Counted from the stretch's first letter, positions 1 to 8,098 are shown. The stretch is 32,115 bases of DNA from a bacterium (GCA_021809645.1 JAJZKE010000005.1:1-32115), one strand, 5' to 3'. Numbers and translations are program-made. Notes: generated from the sequence alone by a model not told the origin.

Positions 1-4
1 ACAG

Positions 5-1180
5 TTGAATATTGACATCGATTTTCATGTTGCTGCAGTAGATCTGCTTAAAAGTGCTCACGGATATTCCAAACGCATAAAAACAACTACGTTAACTATT
101 GTTCAATTACTTGGTGGTGAACTTCACTTTATAGATAATGGAACATTTGGAAACGAAAACTATGGAACAAAAACAAACTGGGAGAAAGCATCTATGAATG
201 CTGCCAAAATTATAAAAACGCTTGCAAATGAATATGCTCAAGTTTATGTCTATCTTATCGATACTCCTTTCTTGAATGTTCCGGCATATATGCCAACAGG
301 GACCAAAAATGTTATATACTTGCTTGTTCCACACAGTGATGTGTTTTCTCATTTTCCTGATGAAATTCCAAAGGAGAGACTTATTTGGGAGACAGAAGCA
401 TTTAAGGCTGTAAGAACATCCCCATACGTTTACCTGGCATCAACTAGTGAGTTTCTAACGAAAACTATTAAAAAACACCATGCTATTGAATCGAAAAAGA
501 TTATAGACCTGCAAACGGGTTTGATGATATCTGATAGTCACTTTAAAATGGCAAATAAGAATGAAGTTGAAGGAGTACTCAAGCGTAAGAAATTACCATT
601 AGATAAGCCATTGATTTTTAGTGTTGGCAGGGCAGTATCATATAAAGGCTTCGAGGATCTTATAGACTCTTTTAAGCTGTTATGTGATGACGGCTTCGAT
701 GCTCATTTAGTTTTTATAGCTTCTCCGTTTAGGAATTCACCGTCAAATATAGAAATTTTAAAGAATAAAATAAACATTCTTGGACTTTCGGGTAAATGCA
801 CACCAATATACGACTTAGATATGGACTTGCCGAAGTACATTTATCAATGGCCTAATACCAAAATCGTAGCTCAACTATCTAGCCGCGAACCTTTTGGCTT
901 AGTCCCTGAAGAAGTTAGGATGTGGGCTCGTGAGGAAGGGCCTTTGATTGTAGCCAGCAATTTAGATGGGTTCATAGAACAAATAGATGATAACCTAGAC
1001 GGTTTTTTAGTTGACCCTTCCAATCATGTAGAGGTCAAATCTGTATTTGAAAAGATCTTAGAAATGCCGACAGAGGAATATTCAAGAATCAAGACACAGG
1101 GCTATAGACGATGTTTAAAAAACTATGATTATACTAAGGCTGTACTTGAATCCCTGAAAAGGATTGTAAGGGTATTATGA
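5..1180 (+). CDS. Family 4-type glycosyltransferase (GT-B fold), possibly 5'-truncated by the window edge
   Basis: 391 aa ORF; C-terminal GT-B features 'IFSVGRAVSYKGFEDLIDSFKLL' and 'SREPFGLVPEEVRMWA...GPLIVASNLDGFIEQI'. First codon is TTG at the window edge, so the true start may lie upstream. Stop overlaps next ATG. Confidence 0.8.
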   Translation: MNIDIDFHVAAVDLLKSAHGYSKRIKTTTLTIVQLLGGELHFIDNGTFGNENYGTKTNWEKASMNAAKIIKTLANEYAQVYVYLIDTPFLNVPAYMPTGTKNVIYLLVPHSDVFSHFPDEIPKERLIWETEAFKAVRTSPYVYLASTSEFLTKTIKKHHAIESKKIIDLQTGLMISDSHFKMANKNEVEGVLKRKKLPLDKPLIFSVGRAVSYKGFEDLIDSFKLLCDDGFDAHLVFIASPFRNSPSNIEILKNKINILGLSGKCTPIYDLDMDLPKYIYQWPNTKIVAQLSSREPFGLVPEEVRMWAREEGPLIVASNLDGFIEQIDDNLDGFLVDPSNHVEVKSVFEKILEMPTEEYSRIKTQGYRRCLKNYDYTKAVLESLKRIVRVL

Positions 1181-1746
1181 TTATTGCTTTTGAAGGCTTG
1201 TCTTGTGCAGGCAAAACAGCAGTCAGTACAGAATTAAGCATAAAATACCCTAAACTTATTTTGTTGCCAGAGTTTTTTGTAAGTATAAAAGATAAAGTAT
1301 CAACGGATCTATGTATTGCAAATGACATAGCAAAGTACACTTACGCTCGCATTTTATCAAATAGAGGCAACCATGTTTTGATGGACAGGTCTTATTTATC
1401 CACTCTTGTTTATACATACGCAGAAGGTAAGGATAAATATAGACATGCCCAATCGTGGTATGAGGATGCACTAAATGCGAAAAGCGTTGGTGAACCAGAT
1501 CTATACATTTACTTACGTATTCAACCCGAGAAATCATTGGAAAGGGCCGCATCTGTTAATAGGCTTAATCTTAAATATGCATGGTACAACAACACAAAAG
1601 CAGCATATGATAAGTTTGAGGAATCGTTTGATAAAGATCAAACTAATTTAAAGAGTACTTATCGCAAAGTTGACGTAGATAACATTAACTTTAAGCAACT
1701 TGTGTTTGATGTAGAGAGCATTATCAATCAATTTATAGATTTATGA
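1177..1746 (+). CDS. P-loop nucleotide kinase-like protein (thymidylate/deoxynucleoside kinase superfamily)
   Basis: N-terminal Walker A 'FEGLSCAGKTAVS'; 'VLMDRSYLSTLVY' DRS motif; 'PDLYIYLRIQPEKSLERA'. ATGA overlap with upstream gene. Confidence 0.75.
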   Translation: MIIAFEGLSCAGKTAVSTELSIKYPKLILLPEFFVSIKDKVSTDLCIANDIAKYTYARILSNRGNHVLMDRSYLSTLVYTYAEGKDKYRHAQSWYEDALNAKSVGEPDLYIYLRIQPEKSLERAASVNRLNLKYAWYNNTKAAYDKFEESFDKDQTNLKSTYRKVDVDNINFKQLVFDVESIINQFIDL

Positions 1747-2684
1747 AAAAGATACTTTTTATTGGCGGAACTAAATTTATTGGGTCAATGCTTGTTAATA
1801 AATTTTTGGACGAAAAAATAAGTGTATATATCTTCTCGCATTCAGCACCAATAAATAATAAGGCTCATTATATTCCAGGAGACAGGAACAATAATGACGA
1901 TCTACGACAACTCAAAGAGTCCATTAAGGGCCAGGTTTTCGATCTGGTTTATGATATGTGTTGCTATACGCCATTGCAGGCAAGGCAAATGGCCGAGATG
2001 CTCATACCCCATACTAAACATTTAATTTTCTTTAGTTCGGCTGCAGTATACGCAAAAACTGAATATTTTCCACTTAATGAGAAAAGTGAGATTGGTGCCC
2101 ATCCATCATTTGGTGACTATGGGACCAATAAAGCAGCTGCAGAAGTAATCTACGACGAAGCTTGTAAAAAACATGACGTAGGACTAACTATATTTCGACC
2201 TCATTACATATTAGGTCCAGGCGATTACTTCATGAGACATCAATATTTTTATAGCAGACTGGAAAAAGGCATTCCGATTGATTTGCCAGGAAATGGAGAG
2301 TCATTGATTCAGTTTGCCTTTGCATCTGATGTAGCTTTGCTATTTTATGACATACCGAATAAGCAAACAGTACAGACTGATGTCATAAATATAGCTTCGC
2401 CAGAAATTATGAGCCTAGTTGGAACTGTGAATTTGTTTGCAAAATCGGCAAAACAAAAACCACTAATTAGGCACATCAACTATGAAGATTATGATCTAAA
2501 TGAGCAGTTTTTTTATGACGACTACTTCCCATTTCCTAATCTAAATCTAGTTTTGGACGTCACACATGCTGAGCAAGATTATGGCTTTCAGGGATTGCGA
2601 CTAGTGGACTATATAGACGACCTGTTCAATGAATGGACTCTTAACAAGCAAAATTATCAAATACTACCTACTCCCTTTCAATAA
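1743..2684 (+). CDS. NAD-dependent epimerase/dehydratase (extended SDR)
   Basis: 'ILFIGGTKFIGSMLV' Rossmann motif (GGTxFIG), 'HLIFFSSAAVYA', 'YGTNKAAAE' YxxxK, 'IFRPHYILGPGDYF'. ATGA overlap with upstream gene. Confidence 0.87.
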   Translation: MKKILFIGGTKFIGSMLVNKFLDEKISVYIFSHSAPINNKAHYIPGDRNNNDDLRQLKESIKGQVFDLVYDMCCYTPLQARQMAEMLIPHTKHLIFFSSAAVYAKTEYFPLNEKSEIGAHPSFGDYGTNKAAAEVIYDEACKKHDVGLTIFRPHYILGPGDYFMRHQYFYSRLEKGIPIDLPGNGESLIQFAFASDVALLFYDIPNKQTVQTDVINIASPEIMSLVGTVNLFAKSAKQKPLIRHINYEDYDLNEQFFYDDYFPFPNLNLVLDVTHAEQDYGFQGLRLVDYIDDLFNEWTLNKQNYQILPTPFQ

Positions 2685-2691
2685 TTAAACA

Positions 2692-3420
2692 TTAGGTAAT
2701 ATTTAACTTAGGGGTGGTTTTGCCTTGTTTGAGTTCATAAATAACATTTTTACGCTCAACTACTATAGTCCACCCTTCAATAACTGAGAGTTGTTGAAGT
2801 CTTTTTTCAGGATTAAATAAGATTGGGTTTTCGACTATATACATCATTGAAGCATCGGACATAGTATCGCCAAAAGCATAGCTATCTTTTGTTGTTAGAT
2901 TATTTTGCTTAATAGATTTTTGCAATAAGGTAGCTTTTGATCTGCCTGCTTCATATATAGTCCAGTCAATAATTCCTCTTCCTGACTTGTCTATAATTTC
3001 ATTATTGGCAATAACCTCATCAAAACCCAAAGCTTCTGCAAATGGTTTAGCTACCGCTCCCACAGAGTTGGTTATGGCGATAAGGTAACGATTTTGGGAT
3101 TTTAGTTTAACAAGAAAGTCACGAGTAAATCTATATAGCCTATTCTTGCTATCTTCAGCGACTTGATGTCCAATTGTCCGGTACTCTTCTAGGTTATCAA
3201 TGCTTTTCAAGCTATCGCAAAACATATCTATAAGACTCTTATCGTAATTACTGTATGCGTTGTCACTTATTCTGCTATCATGCGCAACGTAAAGCTGTTC
3301 GAGCTCACGCATACTGGATACCGGTATCAGGCGAGCTTGTATTAGAGCATTAAAAAAATCCCATGTTAGGTTTCCCCTATATAAAGTTCCATCAATATCA
3401 AATACAGCAAATTTCTTCAT
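2692..3420 (-). CDS. HAD-superfamily hydrolase (HAD-IB, SerB-like phosphatase)
   Basis: 'FAVFDIDGTLYRG' motif I (DxDGT), 'LIAITNS' motif II, 'YAFGDTMSDASMM' motif IV. Confidence 0.87.
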   Translation of the reverse strand: MKKFAVFDIDGTLYRGNLTWDFFNALIQARLIPVSSMRELEQLYVAHDSRISDNAYSNYDKSLIDMFCDSLKSIDNLEEYRTIGHQVAEDSKNRLYRFTRDFLVKLKSQNRYLIAITNSVGAVAKPFAEALGFDEVIANNEIIDKSGRGIIDWTIYEAGRSKATLLQKSIKQNNLTTKDSYAFGDTMSDASMMYIVENPILFNPEKRLQQLSVIEGWTIVVERKNVIYELKQGKTTPKLNIT

Positions 3421-3532
3421 TTATATTTTATTATATAATAAAATAACAGATTAAATTCCATTTCAAACATTGATTGCTTTACGGCCTATTTATATAACCT
3501 CGCTGATTCCATTAAGCAGACTGCAATTCATA

Positions 3533-3660
3533 CTTACCCGAAAAATACTACCCCTAGCATATCTCTAGCAATAACTAATTCTTTAGACAAATTAACTATA
3601 CTTTTATAGCACTCCATTCTAAACACGACCGATAAGGGGCACCATTACCATAAGCATAAT
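3533..3660 (+). repeat. Intergenic repeat R1, copy a
   Basis: Aligns by eye at roughly 90% with 9083-9209; core ...CTTTAGACAAATTAACTATACTTTTATAGCACTCCATTCTAAACACGACCGATA... Confidence 0.85.
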
Positions 3661-3667
3661 AAGATAT

Positions 3668-3689
3668 GAAGCCTCTTCGGCTTCTTTTT
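3668..3689 (+). terminator. Intrinsic-terminator-like hairpin with T5, directly upstream of the 3704 gene
   Basis: GAAGCC-TCTTC-GGCTTC-TTTTT. The neighbouring upstream CDS is on the opposite strand, so it ends no known + strand gene. Confidence 0.65.
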
Positions 3690-3703
3690 GTTATTATTGG
3701 GGT
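3689..3703 (+). promoter_or_regulatory. Extended -10 (TGT-TATTAT) ending 6 nt before ATG; predicted leaderless transcript
   Basis: TTTTTGTTATTAT-TGGGGT-ATG; same spacing recurs at 4293, 7233, 9260, 11253 and 23532. Confidence 0.6.
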
Positions 3704-4243
3704 ATGAAAATTGGAGTTGGATTACTAATAGACGATGATGCACATAATGAACTAAGGAATTTAGAGCTCATTGTCTCAAATAAGACAGGGAATGAACTAG
3801 GGCTATTTCAGCCTCCACACATTACAATAAAAAGACCCTTTGAGGCTGACCAAAATACATTTGTAGATGCCAAGAAAATCTTAAAAGAATTCTCTGGCTC
3901 AATAGAAGAATTTGAAATAAATTTAGGAATTTATAGAACTTTTGGGAATGAGGTCGTATACGCCTATACAGAAGACAGCAAAATTGTTTTTGCACAAAAA
4001 ATACTGTTAGAAAAGCTTGAGAAAATTAATGTTATACCTGATGAGTTAGATATAGATAAATACATTGCGCATAGCACTATTGCGCTTGGTTTATCCCCTG
4101 ATGAGTTCGAAACAGCTAAATCAAACTTACAGAATTACAAAAGAAAGACTATAACTACGCTGATTTATCGAGTTGGTTTGTTCTTAAATGTTGATGAAAA
4201 GCACTGGATTGTTGTTGCTACTGAAAAATTTAAGGCAGTATAG
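3704..4243 (+). CDS. 2'-5' RNA ligase-like 2H phosphoesterase superfamily protein
   Basis: Two HxT motifs: 'PPHITIKRPF' and 'IAHSTIALGL'; 179 aa. Confidence 0.75.
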   Translation: MKIGVGLLIDDDAHNELRNLELIVSNKTGNELGLFQPPHITIKRPFEADQNTFVDAKKILKEFSGSIEEFEINLGIYRTFGNEVVYAYTEDSKIVFAQKILLEKLEKINVIPDELDIDKYIAHSTIALGLSPDEFETAKSNLQNYKRKTITTLIYRVGLFLNVDEKHWIVVATEKFKAV

Positions 4244-4254
4244 TTTCAAACATT

Positions 4255-4278
4255 AGAGCCTCAACGAGGCTCTTTTTT
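4255..4278 (+). terminator. Intrinsic terminator
   Basis: 8-bp perfect stem AGAGCCTC-AAC-GAGGCTCT followed by T tract. Confidence 0.8.
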
Positions 4279-4292
4279 GTTAAGATTGAAGT

Positions 4293-5049
4293 ATGAACAA
4301 TAGCCCACAGCAGTTTTATGACGACCTAGCAGACAGCTATGCTTTTATTTTCCCTGACTGGCAAGCAGCAGTTGAGCGACAGGGCGACACAATTAGCAAG
4401 CTCATTGGCGAACCTCCTCTTGCCGTCTTAGATTGCTCGTGTGGCATCGGTACCCAGGCTATCGGCTTAGCGAAACTAGGCTATACAGTTCACGCAACAG
4501 ATATAAGTTCCAAAGAAGTTGAAAAAGCGAAAGAAACTGCGGATAAAATGGGCGTTGACCTTACTTTCGGTATCGCAGATTTTCGCAGCTTGGACGATGT
4601 TGTAGAAGGTGAATATGATGTAGTTATCTCATTCGATAATTCATTGCCGCACCTTTTGACCGATGAGGATATAACAAAAGCACTCAATGCTATGAAAACT
4701 AAGCTAATAGATGGCGGTAAACTATTCATAAGTATTCGAGATTACGCCCCCCCTGCTTGAAGAAAAACCGAAAGCTACAATGCCACAGGTCACAAAAACA
4801 GATGATGGTGAAAGAGTGTACTTCCAAACGTGGCAGTGGAGTGATAACTTGCCGACTTACCAGACGAACCTATTTATCCTTATACCTGAAAATGGTAGCT
4901 GGAAAGTAAATACTTCCTCAACCACGTACAGGGCATTGCGAAAAAACGAGCTTAGTGAGTTGCTGGAAAAGTCTGGTTATAAAAACATTGAGTGGCTTGA
5001 ACCACAGCAAAGCGGTTATTATCAGCCAATCGTAATTGCAGCAAAATAA
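4293..5049 (+). pseudogene. Class I SAM-dependent methyltransferase, reading frame split by +1 at a C7 homopolymer
   Basis: ORF 4293-4760 carries 'AVLDCSCGIGTQAIGLAKLGYTVHATDIS'. The continuation to 5049 is in another frame. With six rather than seven Cs at 4747-4753 it reads '..FISIRDYAPLLEEKPKATMPQVTKTDDGERVYFQTWQW..', typical of the family. Confidence 0.75.
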
Positions 5050-5117
5050 CTAAGATAGCAACTGGTCGGACAAATTAAATATACTTACAAGGTTTTTAAG
5101 TTTTTGATTATCCACGT

Positions 5118-5162
5118 CCTCAATAGCAGATGTTTGAAATGCGTCACATATGCCGCACCAAT
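5118..5162 (+). repeat. Intergenic repeat R3, copy a
   Basis: 45 bp aligning without gaps to 11038-11082, with a 24-bp identical core GATGTTTGAAATGCGTCACATATG. Confidence 0.85.
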
Positions 5163-5180
5163 TTTGAGTAACAGATACGA

Positions 5181-5201
5181 CACATCGAAGGATGTGTTTT
5201 T
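5181..5201 (+). terminator. Hairpin + T tract
   Basis: CACATC-GAAG-GATGTG-TTTTT. Confidence 0.6.
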
Positions 5202-5263
5202 GTTTTATGTAACCCTCGATAGCTGTATCTCACGGTTTGGTTAGAGTCTCGTTGCTATTTCCT

Positions 5264-5313
5264 TGTTATTTAGAAAAGACCGTGGTAATCTGAAGGCGCT
5301 AATGTAAGGAGGG
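5264..5313 (+). promoter_or_regulatory. Putative extended -10 (TGT-TATTTA) and strong Shine-Dalgarno for the precursor/ATP-grasp operon
   Basis: TTGTTATTTA at 5264-5272; AAGGAGGG at 5306-5313 upstream of ATG 5319; inverted repeat CACGGT (5231-5236)/ACCGTG (5279-5284) brackets the promoter. Confidence 0.5.
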
Positions 5314-5318
5314 TATTT

Positions 5319-5546
5319 ATGAAAGAGACGTTTCCTAGTTCGCAAGAGTTACCAAAAGTAATTAATCCTACACAGGTTGGCAAGACGGCACTTGAGCTCC
5401 TGGCTCAACCGGTAGAAGTAGTCTATGCCCCGGGGCCCCCACAAACACCTCCTGTTGACTTCCCTACAAGCCCTCACCCTACGCCTCCAGATCACACAGG
5501 CTATCCAGATGTGACCCCGCCAGATAGAGAACATCTTTTCGAGTAG
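5319..5546 (+). CDS. Putative graspetide (omega-ester/amide RiPP) precursor peptide, 75 aa
   Basis: Strong SD; stop codon directly abuts ATG of the ATP-grasp gene (GAG TAG ATG). Leader-like N-half 'MKETFPSSQELPKVINPTQVGKTALELLAQPVEVVY'. C-half rich in Pro, Thr and Asp/Glu with three TPP repeats: 'TPPVDFPTSPHP-TPPDHTGYPDV-TPPDREHLFE'. Confidence 0.6.
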   Translation: MKETFPSSQELPKVINPTQVGKTALELLAQPVEVVYAPGPPQTPPVDFPTSPHPTPPDHTGYPDVTPPDREHLFE

Positions 5547-6545
5547 ATGGCGGAGTTGTTATCTACTGTCAATAAATCTATCTTGATTGCATCCAGCTCA
5601 ATCGATCAGTACAACTGGGAGCCAGTAGCTGTAGCCTTGAATGATCGAGGCTATGACGTAACTGTTTACGAGGCGGATAAAGTCGCCCAGGGTATAATTC
5701 CGTTAGATGTTAGCGTAGATAATGATGCGGGTCTCAAGGTTGTTTACGATGGCAAGACTCTCGACTCAAGTAGTGTAGATGCTGCTTGGTATCGTCGCTC
5801 TACGTTAATCTCTATGGCTATAGAACGCGATAGGGCAAGACAAATTGGAATAGATGGTGAGCGAAAAATAATCCAGACGGCGATATGGGACGGTATACCT
5901 AACGAATCATGGCTCAACTCTCCCGACAATATTCGTAGAGCCGAACAGAAGATTACCCAACTAGCTTTAGCTCATGAGTTGGGCTTTTCTATTCCCAATA
6001 CGGTCGCATCCAATCGCTGGTCAACTATCCTTGATACATTGCAGGAAGACATCGTATTCAAGATATCGTACATATATGCATTATATTGTGAACCAGATGA
6101 CATCCGGACTGTCTATACGACACCTCTTAAAAATAATCCAGACGGGCTGCCTATTGAGGGGAACCCATTTCCTGGGTTATGGCAGGAAAACATACTAAAG
6201 GCGCGTGAGTGGCGTGTCACGATTGTTGGTGACGATACATTTGATGCGGCGATATACACTACGAAAGATGCTAAAGATGATTGGCGAAGGCATACGACCT
6301 CGTCTGGGCGAGTTGACTTTCGTGCTGAGTCTTTTCCTGATGATCAGAAAGAGAAATGTTTTCAATACCTTGGGCGGTTCGGCTTACGGTTCGGTGCTTT
6401 TGACTTTATTGAAGGTTCTGACGGTAAGATGACATTTTTAGAATGTAACGCGAACGGCCAATATAAATGGCTTGAGAATAATCTTGGCTTTCCAATCTCT
6501 GAAGCTATTGCCAATGAACTTGCGACTATTGCTGACAGGAACTAG
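5547..6545 (+). CDS. ATP-grasp RiPP maturase of the MvdC/MvdD graspetide-synthetase type
   Basis: 'DAAWYRRSTLISMA', 'WLNSPDNIRRAEQKITQLALAHELGFSIPNTVASN', 'EWRVTIVGDDTFDAAIYT...DDWRRH', 'RFGAFDFIEGSDGKMTFLECNANGQYKWLENNLGFPISEAIA': hallmark blocks of this family. Confidence 0.88.
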   Translation: MAELLSTVNKSILIASSSIDQYNWEPVAVALNDRGYDVTVYEADKVAQGIIPLDVSVDNDAGLKVVYDGKTLDSSSVDAAWYRRSTLISMAIERDRARQIGIDGERKIIQTAIWDGIPNESWLNSPDNIRRAEQKITQLALAHELGFSIPNTVASNRWSTILDTLQEDIVFKISYIYALYCEPDDIRTVYTTPLKNNPDGLPIEGNPFPGLWQENILKAREWRVTIVGDDTFDAAIYTTKDAKDDWRRHTTSSGRVDFRAESFPDDQKEKCFQYLGRFGLRFGAFDFIEGSDGKMTFLECNANGQYKWLENNLGFPISEAIANELATIADRN

Positions 6546-6547
6546 AT

Positions 6548-7126
6548 TTAACTATATGTTTTAAGCATAAGTTCCTTATACTCTGCTATCGTACTGAGAC
6601 CCATCGTTTTCCGACGTTCGTCAACATGCCTTTCATCTTTTATTGGCAATGGCTTCATATCAGGTCCCATGCTATCAAACTGTGTTCCGTATAATTGTAA
6701 CTTTTGTTCAGAGACAAGAATCCTGTCTTCAAGGTAGGCTATATTACTGGGTGATACGAGTCCGACTGGCAATTGTTTGAGTAGTACTAGGCATTCTTTT
6801 TGAAAACTCCGATCATGATCGGCGTGTTGAGCTATGAGCCATGCATCCATTGATGCCTCAACACCAACCATAGGAATAGTTGGCCAACCGTATTGTTTAA
6901 TAATTTTTTTGAGTGCAGTAGTGTGCTTCTTGTCCAATGTATAGTCCCATGATTCCCCATTGTGAATAGCATTATTACGCATATCCCGATCAGCCTTTGC
7001 CATAGCAAGAAGTCGTGAACGGAGTCTAGGTTGCGTTACATTAACCTGCATATATACAGTGTAACTCCCGGCACTTACATATTGAGCAAATATTCTTGAT
7101 ATGGTTGCTCTAATATCTTTCTCCAT
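6548..7126 (-). CDS. DUF6624-like protein
   Basis: 'IIKQYGWPTIPMVGVEASMDAWLIAQHADHDRSFQKECLVLL...' resembles the DUF6624 core. Convergent with ATP-grasp gene, 2-bp gap. Confidence 0.6.
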   Translation of the reverse strand: MEKDIRATISRIFAQYVSAGSYTVYMQVNVTQPRLRSRLLAMAKADRDMRNNAIHNGESWDYTLDKKHTTALKKIIKQYGWPTIPMVGVEASMDAWLIAQHADHDRSFQKECLVLLKQLPVGLVSPSNIAYLEDRILVSEQKLQLYGTQFDSMGPDMKPLPIKDERHVDERRKTMGLSTIAEYKELMLKTYS

Positions 7127-7193
7127 CTCACTATCTCATCAGAGATATGGTGTAAACTTTTACCTACTTGCTGCACCACGCTGAAACTAATAG

Positions 7194-7218
7194 AGACGCT
7201 CTAACTGAGCGTCTTTTT
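7194..7218 (+). terminator. Intrinsic-terminator-like hairpin directly upstream of the 7233 gene
   Basis: 8-bp stem AGACGCTC-TAACT-GAGCGTCT then TTTT. The upstream CDS is divergent, so there is no + strand gene to terminate. Confidence 0.7.
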
Positions 7219-7232
7219 GTTATGATAGGACT
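7218..7232 (+). promoter_or_regulatory. Extended -10 (TGT-TATGAT) ending 6 nt before ATG; predicted leaderless
   Basis: TTTTTGTTATGAT-AGGACT-ATG. Confidence 0.65.
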
Positions 7233-7934
7233 ATGCAACATTTAGTAATTTCCGCTATAGAAAATGTTCCTGTTATTTCTCCTAATGATAGCATTGGTCA
7301 GATTTTGATAGCAGCTATTAAAGAATCGCACGTACGTCTTCACGATAATGATATTTTGAGCGTAGCCTCAAAAGTAGTATCTATCGCGGAAAATCGGTAT
7401 ATAGACTTGAATACCGTCAAAGTAAGTCAAGAAGCTTTGCTCCTTCATAATAAATTTCGTCGTAAAAAACCTGAAGTGCTACAGCTAATACTGGAAGCTG
7501 CAGGTGGTGACTCAAGTAACCTTAGATTGAACGACGGTTGGATAGGCGCAAAGAATCATATTGGTAGGGTTCTAACAAGCGCAGGAATCGATAAGGCAAC
7601 TGAAGATTCTGTTTTATTGTTACCGTCTAATCCCGATGCGTCGGCTAGAAATATTGGGGATGCGATATTTAAAGAGTTTGGTTTACATGTTGGCGTTTTA
7701 ATAACTGACAGTGATGGCAGGGAAGGAATAGCAGGTGCTACGCAGCTATGTGTTGGCTTATATGGAGTACCTCCAATTCGAAAGCAATACGATTCAGAAG
7801 AAACTGTATGCGATATGTTGGCTGCAGCATGTGGACTTATTATGGGACAACGTGGGAATAATATTCCAACAGTAGTAGTCAGTGGTTTTCAATATATTTT
7901 TGATGTTAATGCCAAATTAGCAGATGCTTTTTAA
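7233..7934 (+). CDS. Coenzyme F420:L-glutamate ligase (CofE/FbiB N-terminal)-like protein
   Basis: 'DILSVASKVVSIAENR', 'LLLPSNPDASARNIGDAIFKEFGLHVGVLITDSDGREGIAGATQLCVGLYGV' match the CofE signature blocks. Confidence 0.78.
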   Translation: MQHLVISAIENVPVISPNDSIGQILIAAIKESHVRLHDNDILSVASKVVSIAENRYIDLNTVKVSQEALLLHNKFRRKKPEVLQLILEAAGGDSSNLRLNDGWIGAKNHIGRVLTSAGIDKATEDSVLLLPSNPDASARNIGDAIFKEFGLHVGVLITDSDGREGIAGATQLCVGLYGVPPIRKQYDSEETVCDMLAAACGLIMGQRGNNIPTVVVSGFQYIFDVNAKLADAF

Positions 7935-7963
7935 GATATAAAGCTAGAACCCATAGCTTGTGG

Positions 7964-8080
7964 CGCACCACATGTGTAGATATAGAGGTCGAAGATAGAC
8001 CCTTTTTTGTTTTTCGTAACATAACAGAGATATACTTAATAGAGTCTCGTAACTTTTTATTTTCAATTGTTATAAAAGTA
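7964..8080 (+). repeat. Intergenic repeat R2, copy a
   Basis: Aligns with 10007-10120: GCACC..ATGT..AGATA.AGAGGTC-N7-GACCC..TTTTTTG...ATATACTT.ATAGAGTCTCGTAACTTTT..CAATTGTTATAAAA. Confidence 0.85.
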
Positions 8081-8098
8081 GTTATAGGAAAACGTAAA

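Noticed and set aside
107-1552. Minus-strand ORFs 107-352, 1134-1340, 1256-1552
   Set aside because: Shadow ORFs opposite strongly supported + strand genes, low-complexity Cys/Ile-rich products.
4293-5049. PIMT-type methyltransferase as graspetide tailoring partner
   Set aside because: Motifs (CSCGIGTQAIGLAK, SIRDY.PLLEEKP) fit small-molecule class I methyltransferases rather than protein-isoaspartate methyltransferases, and the frame is broken.
5974-6432. Alternate-frame ORFs 5974-6198 and 6205-6432
   Set aside because: Lie within the ATP-grasp gene, no independent motif or start signal.
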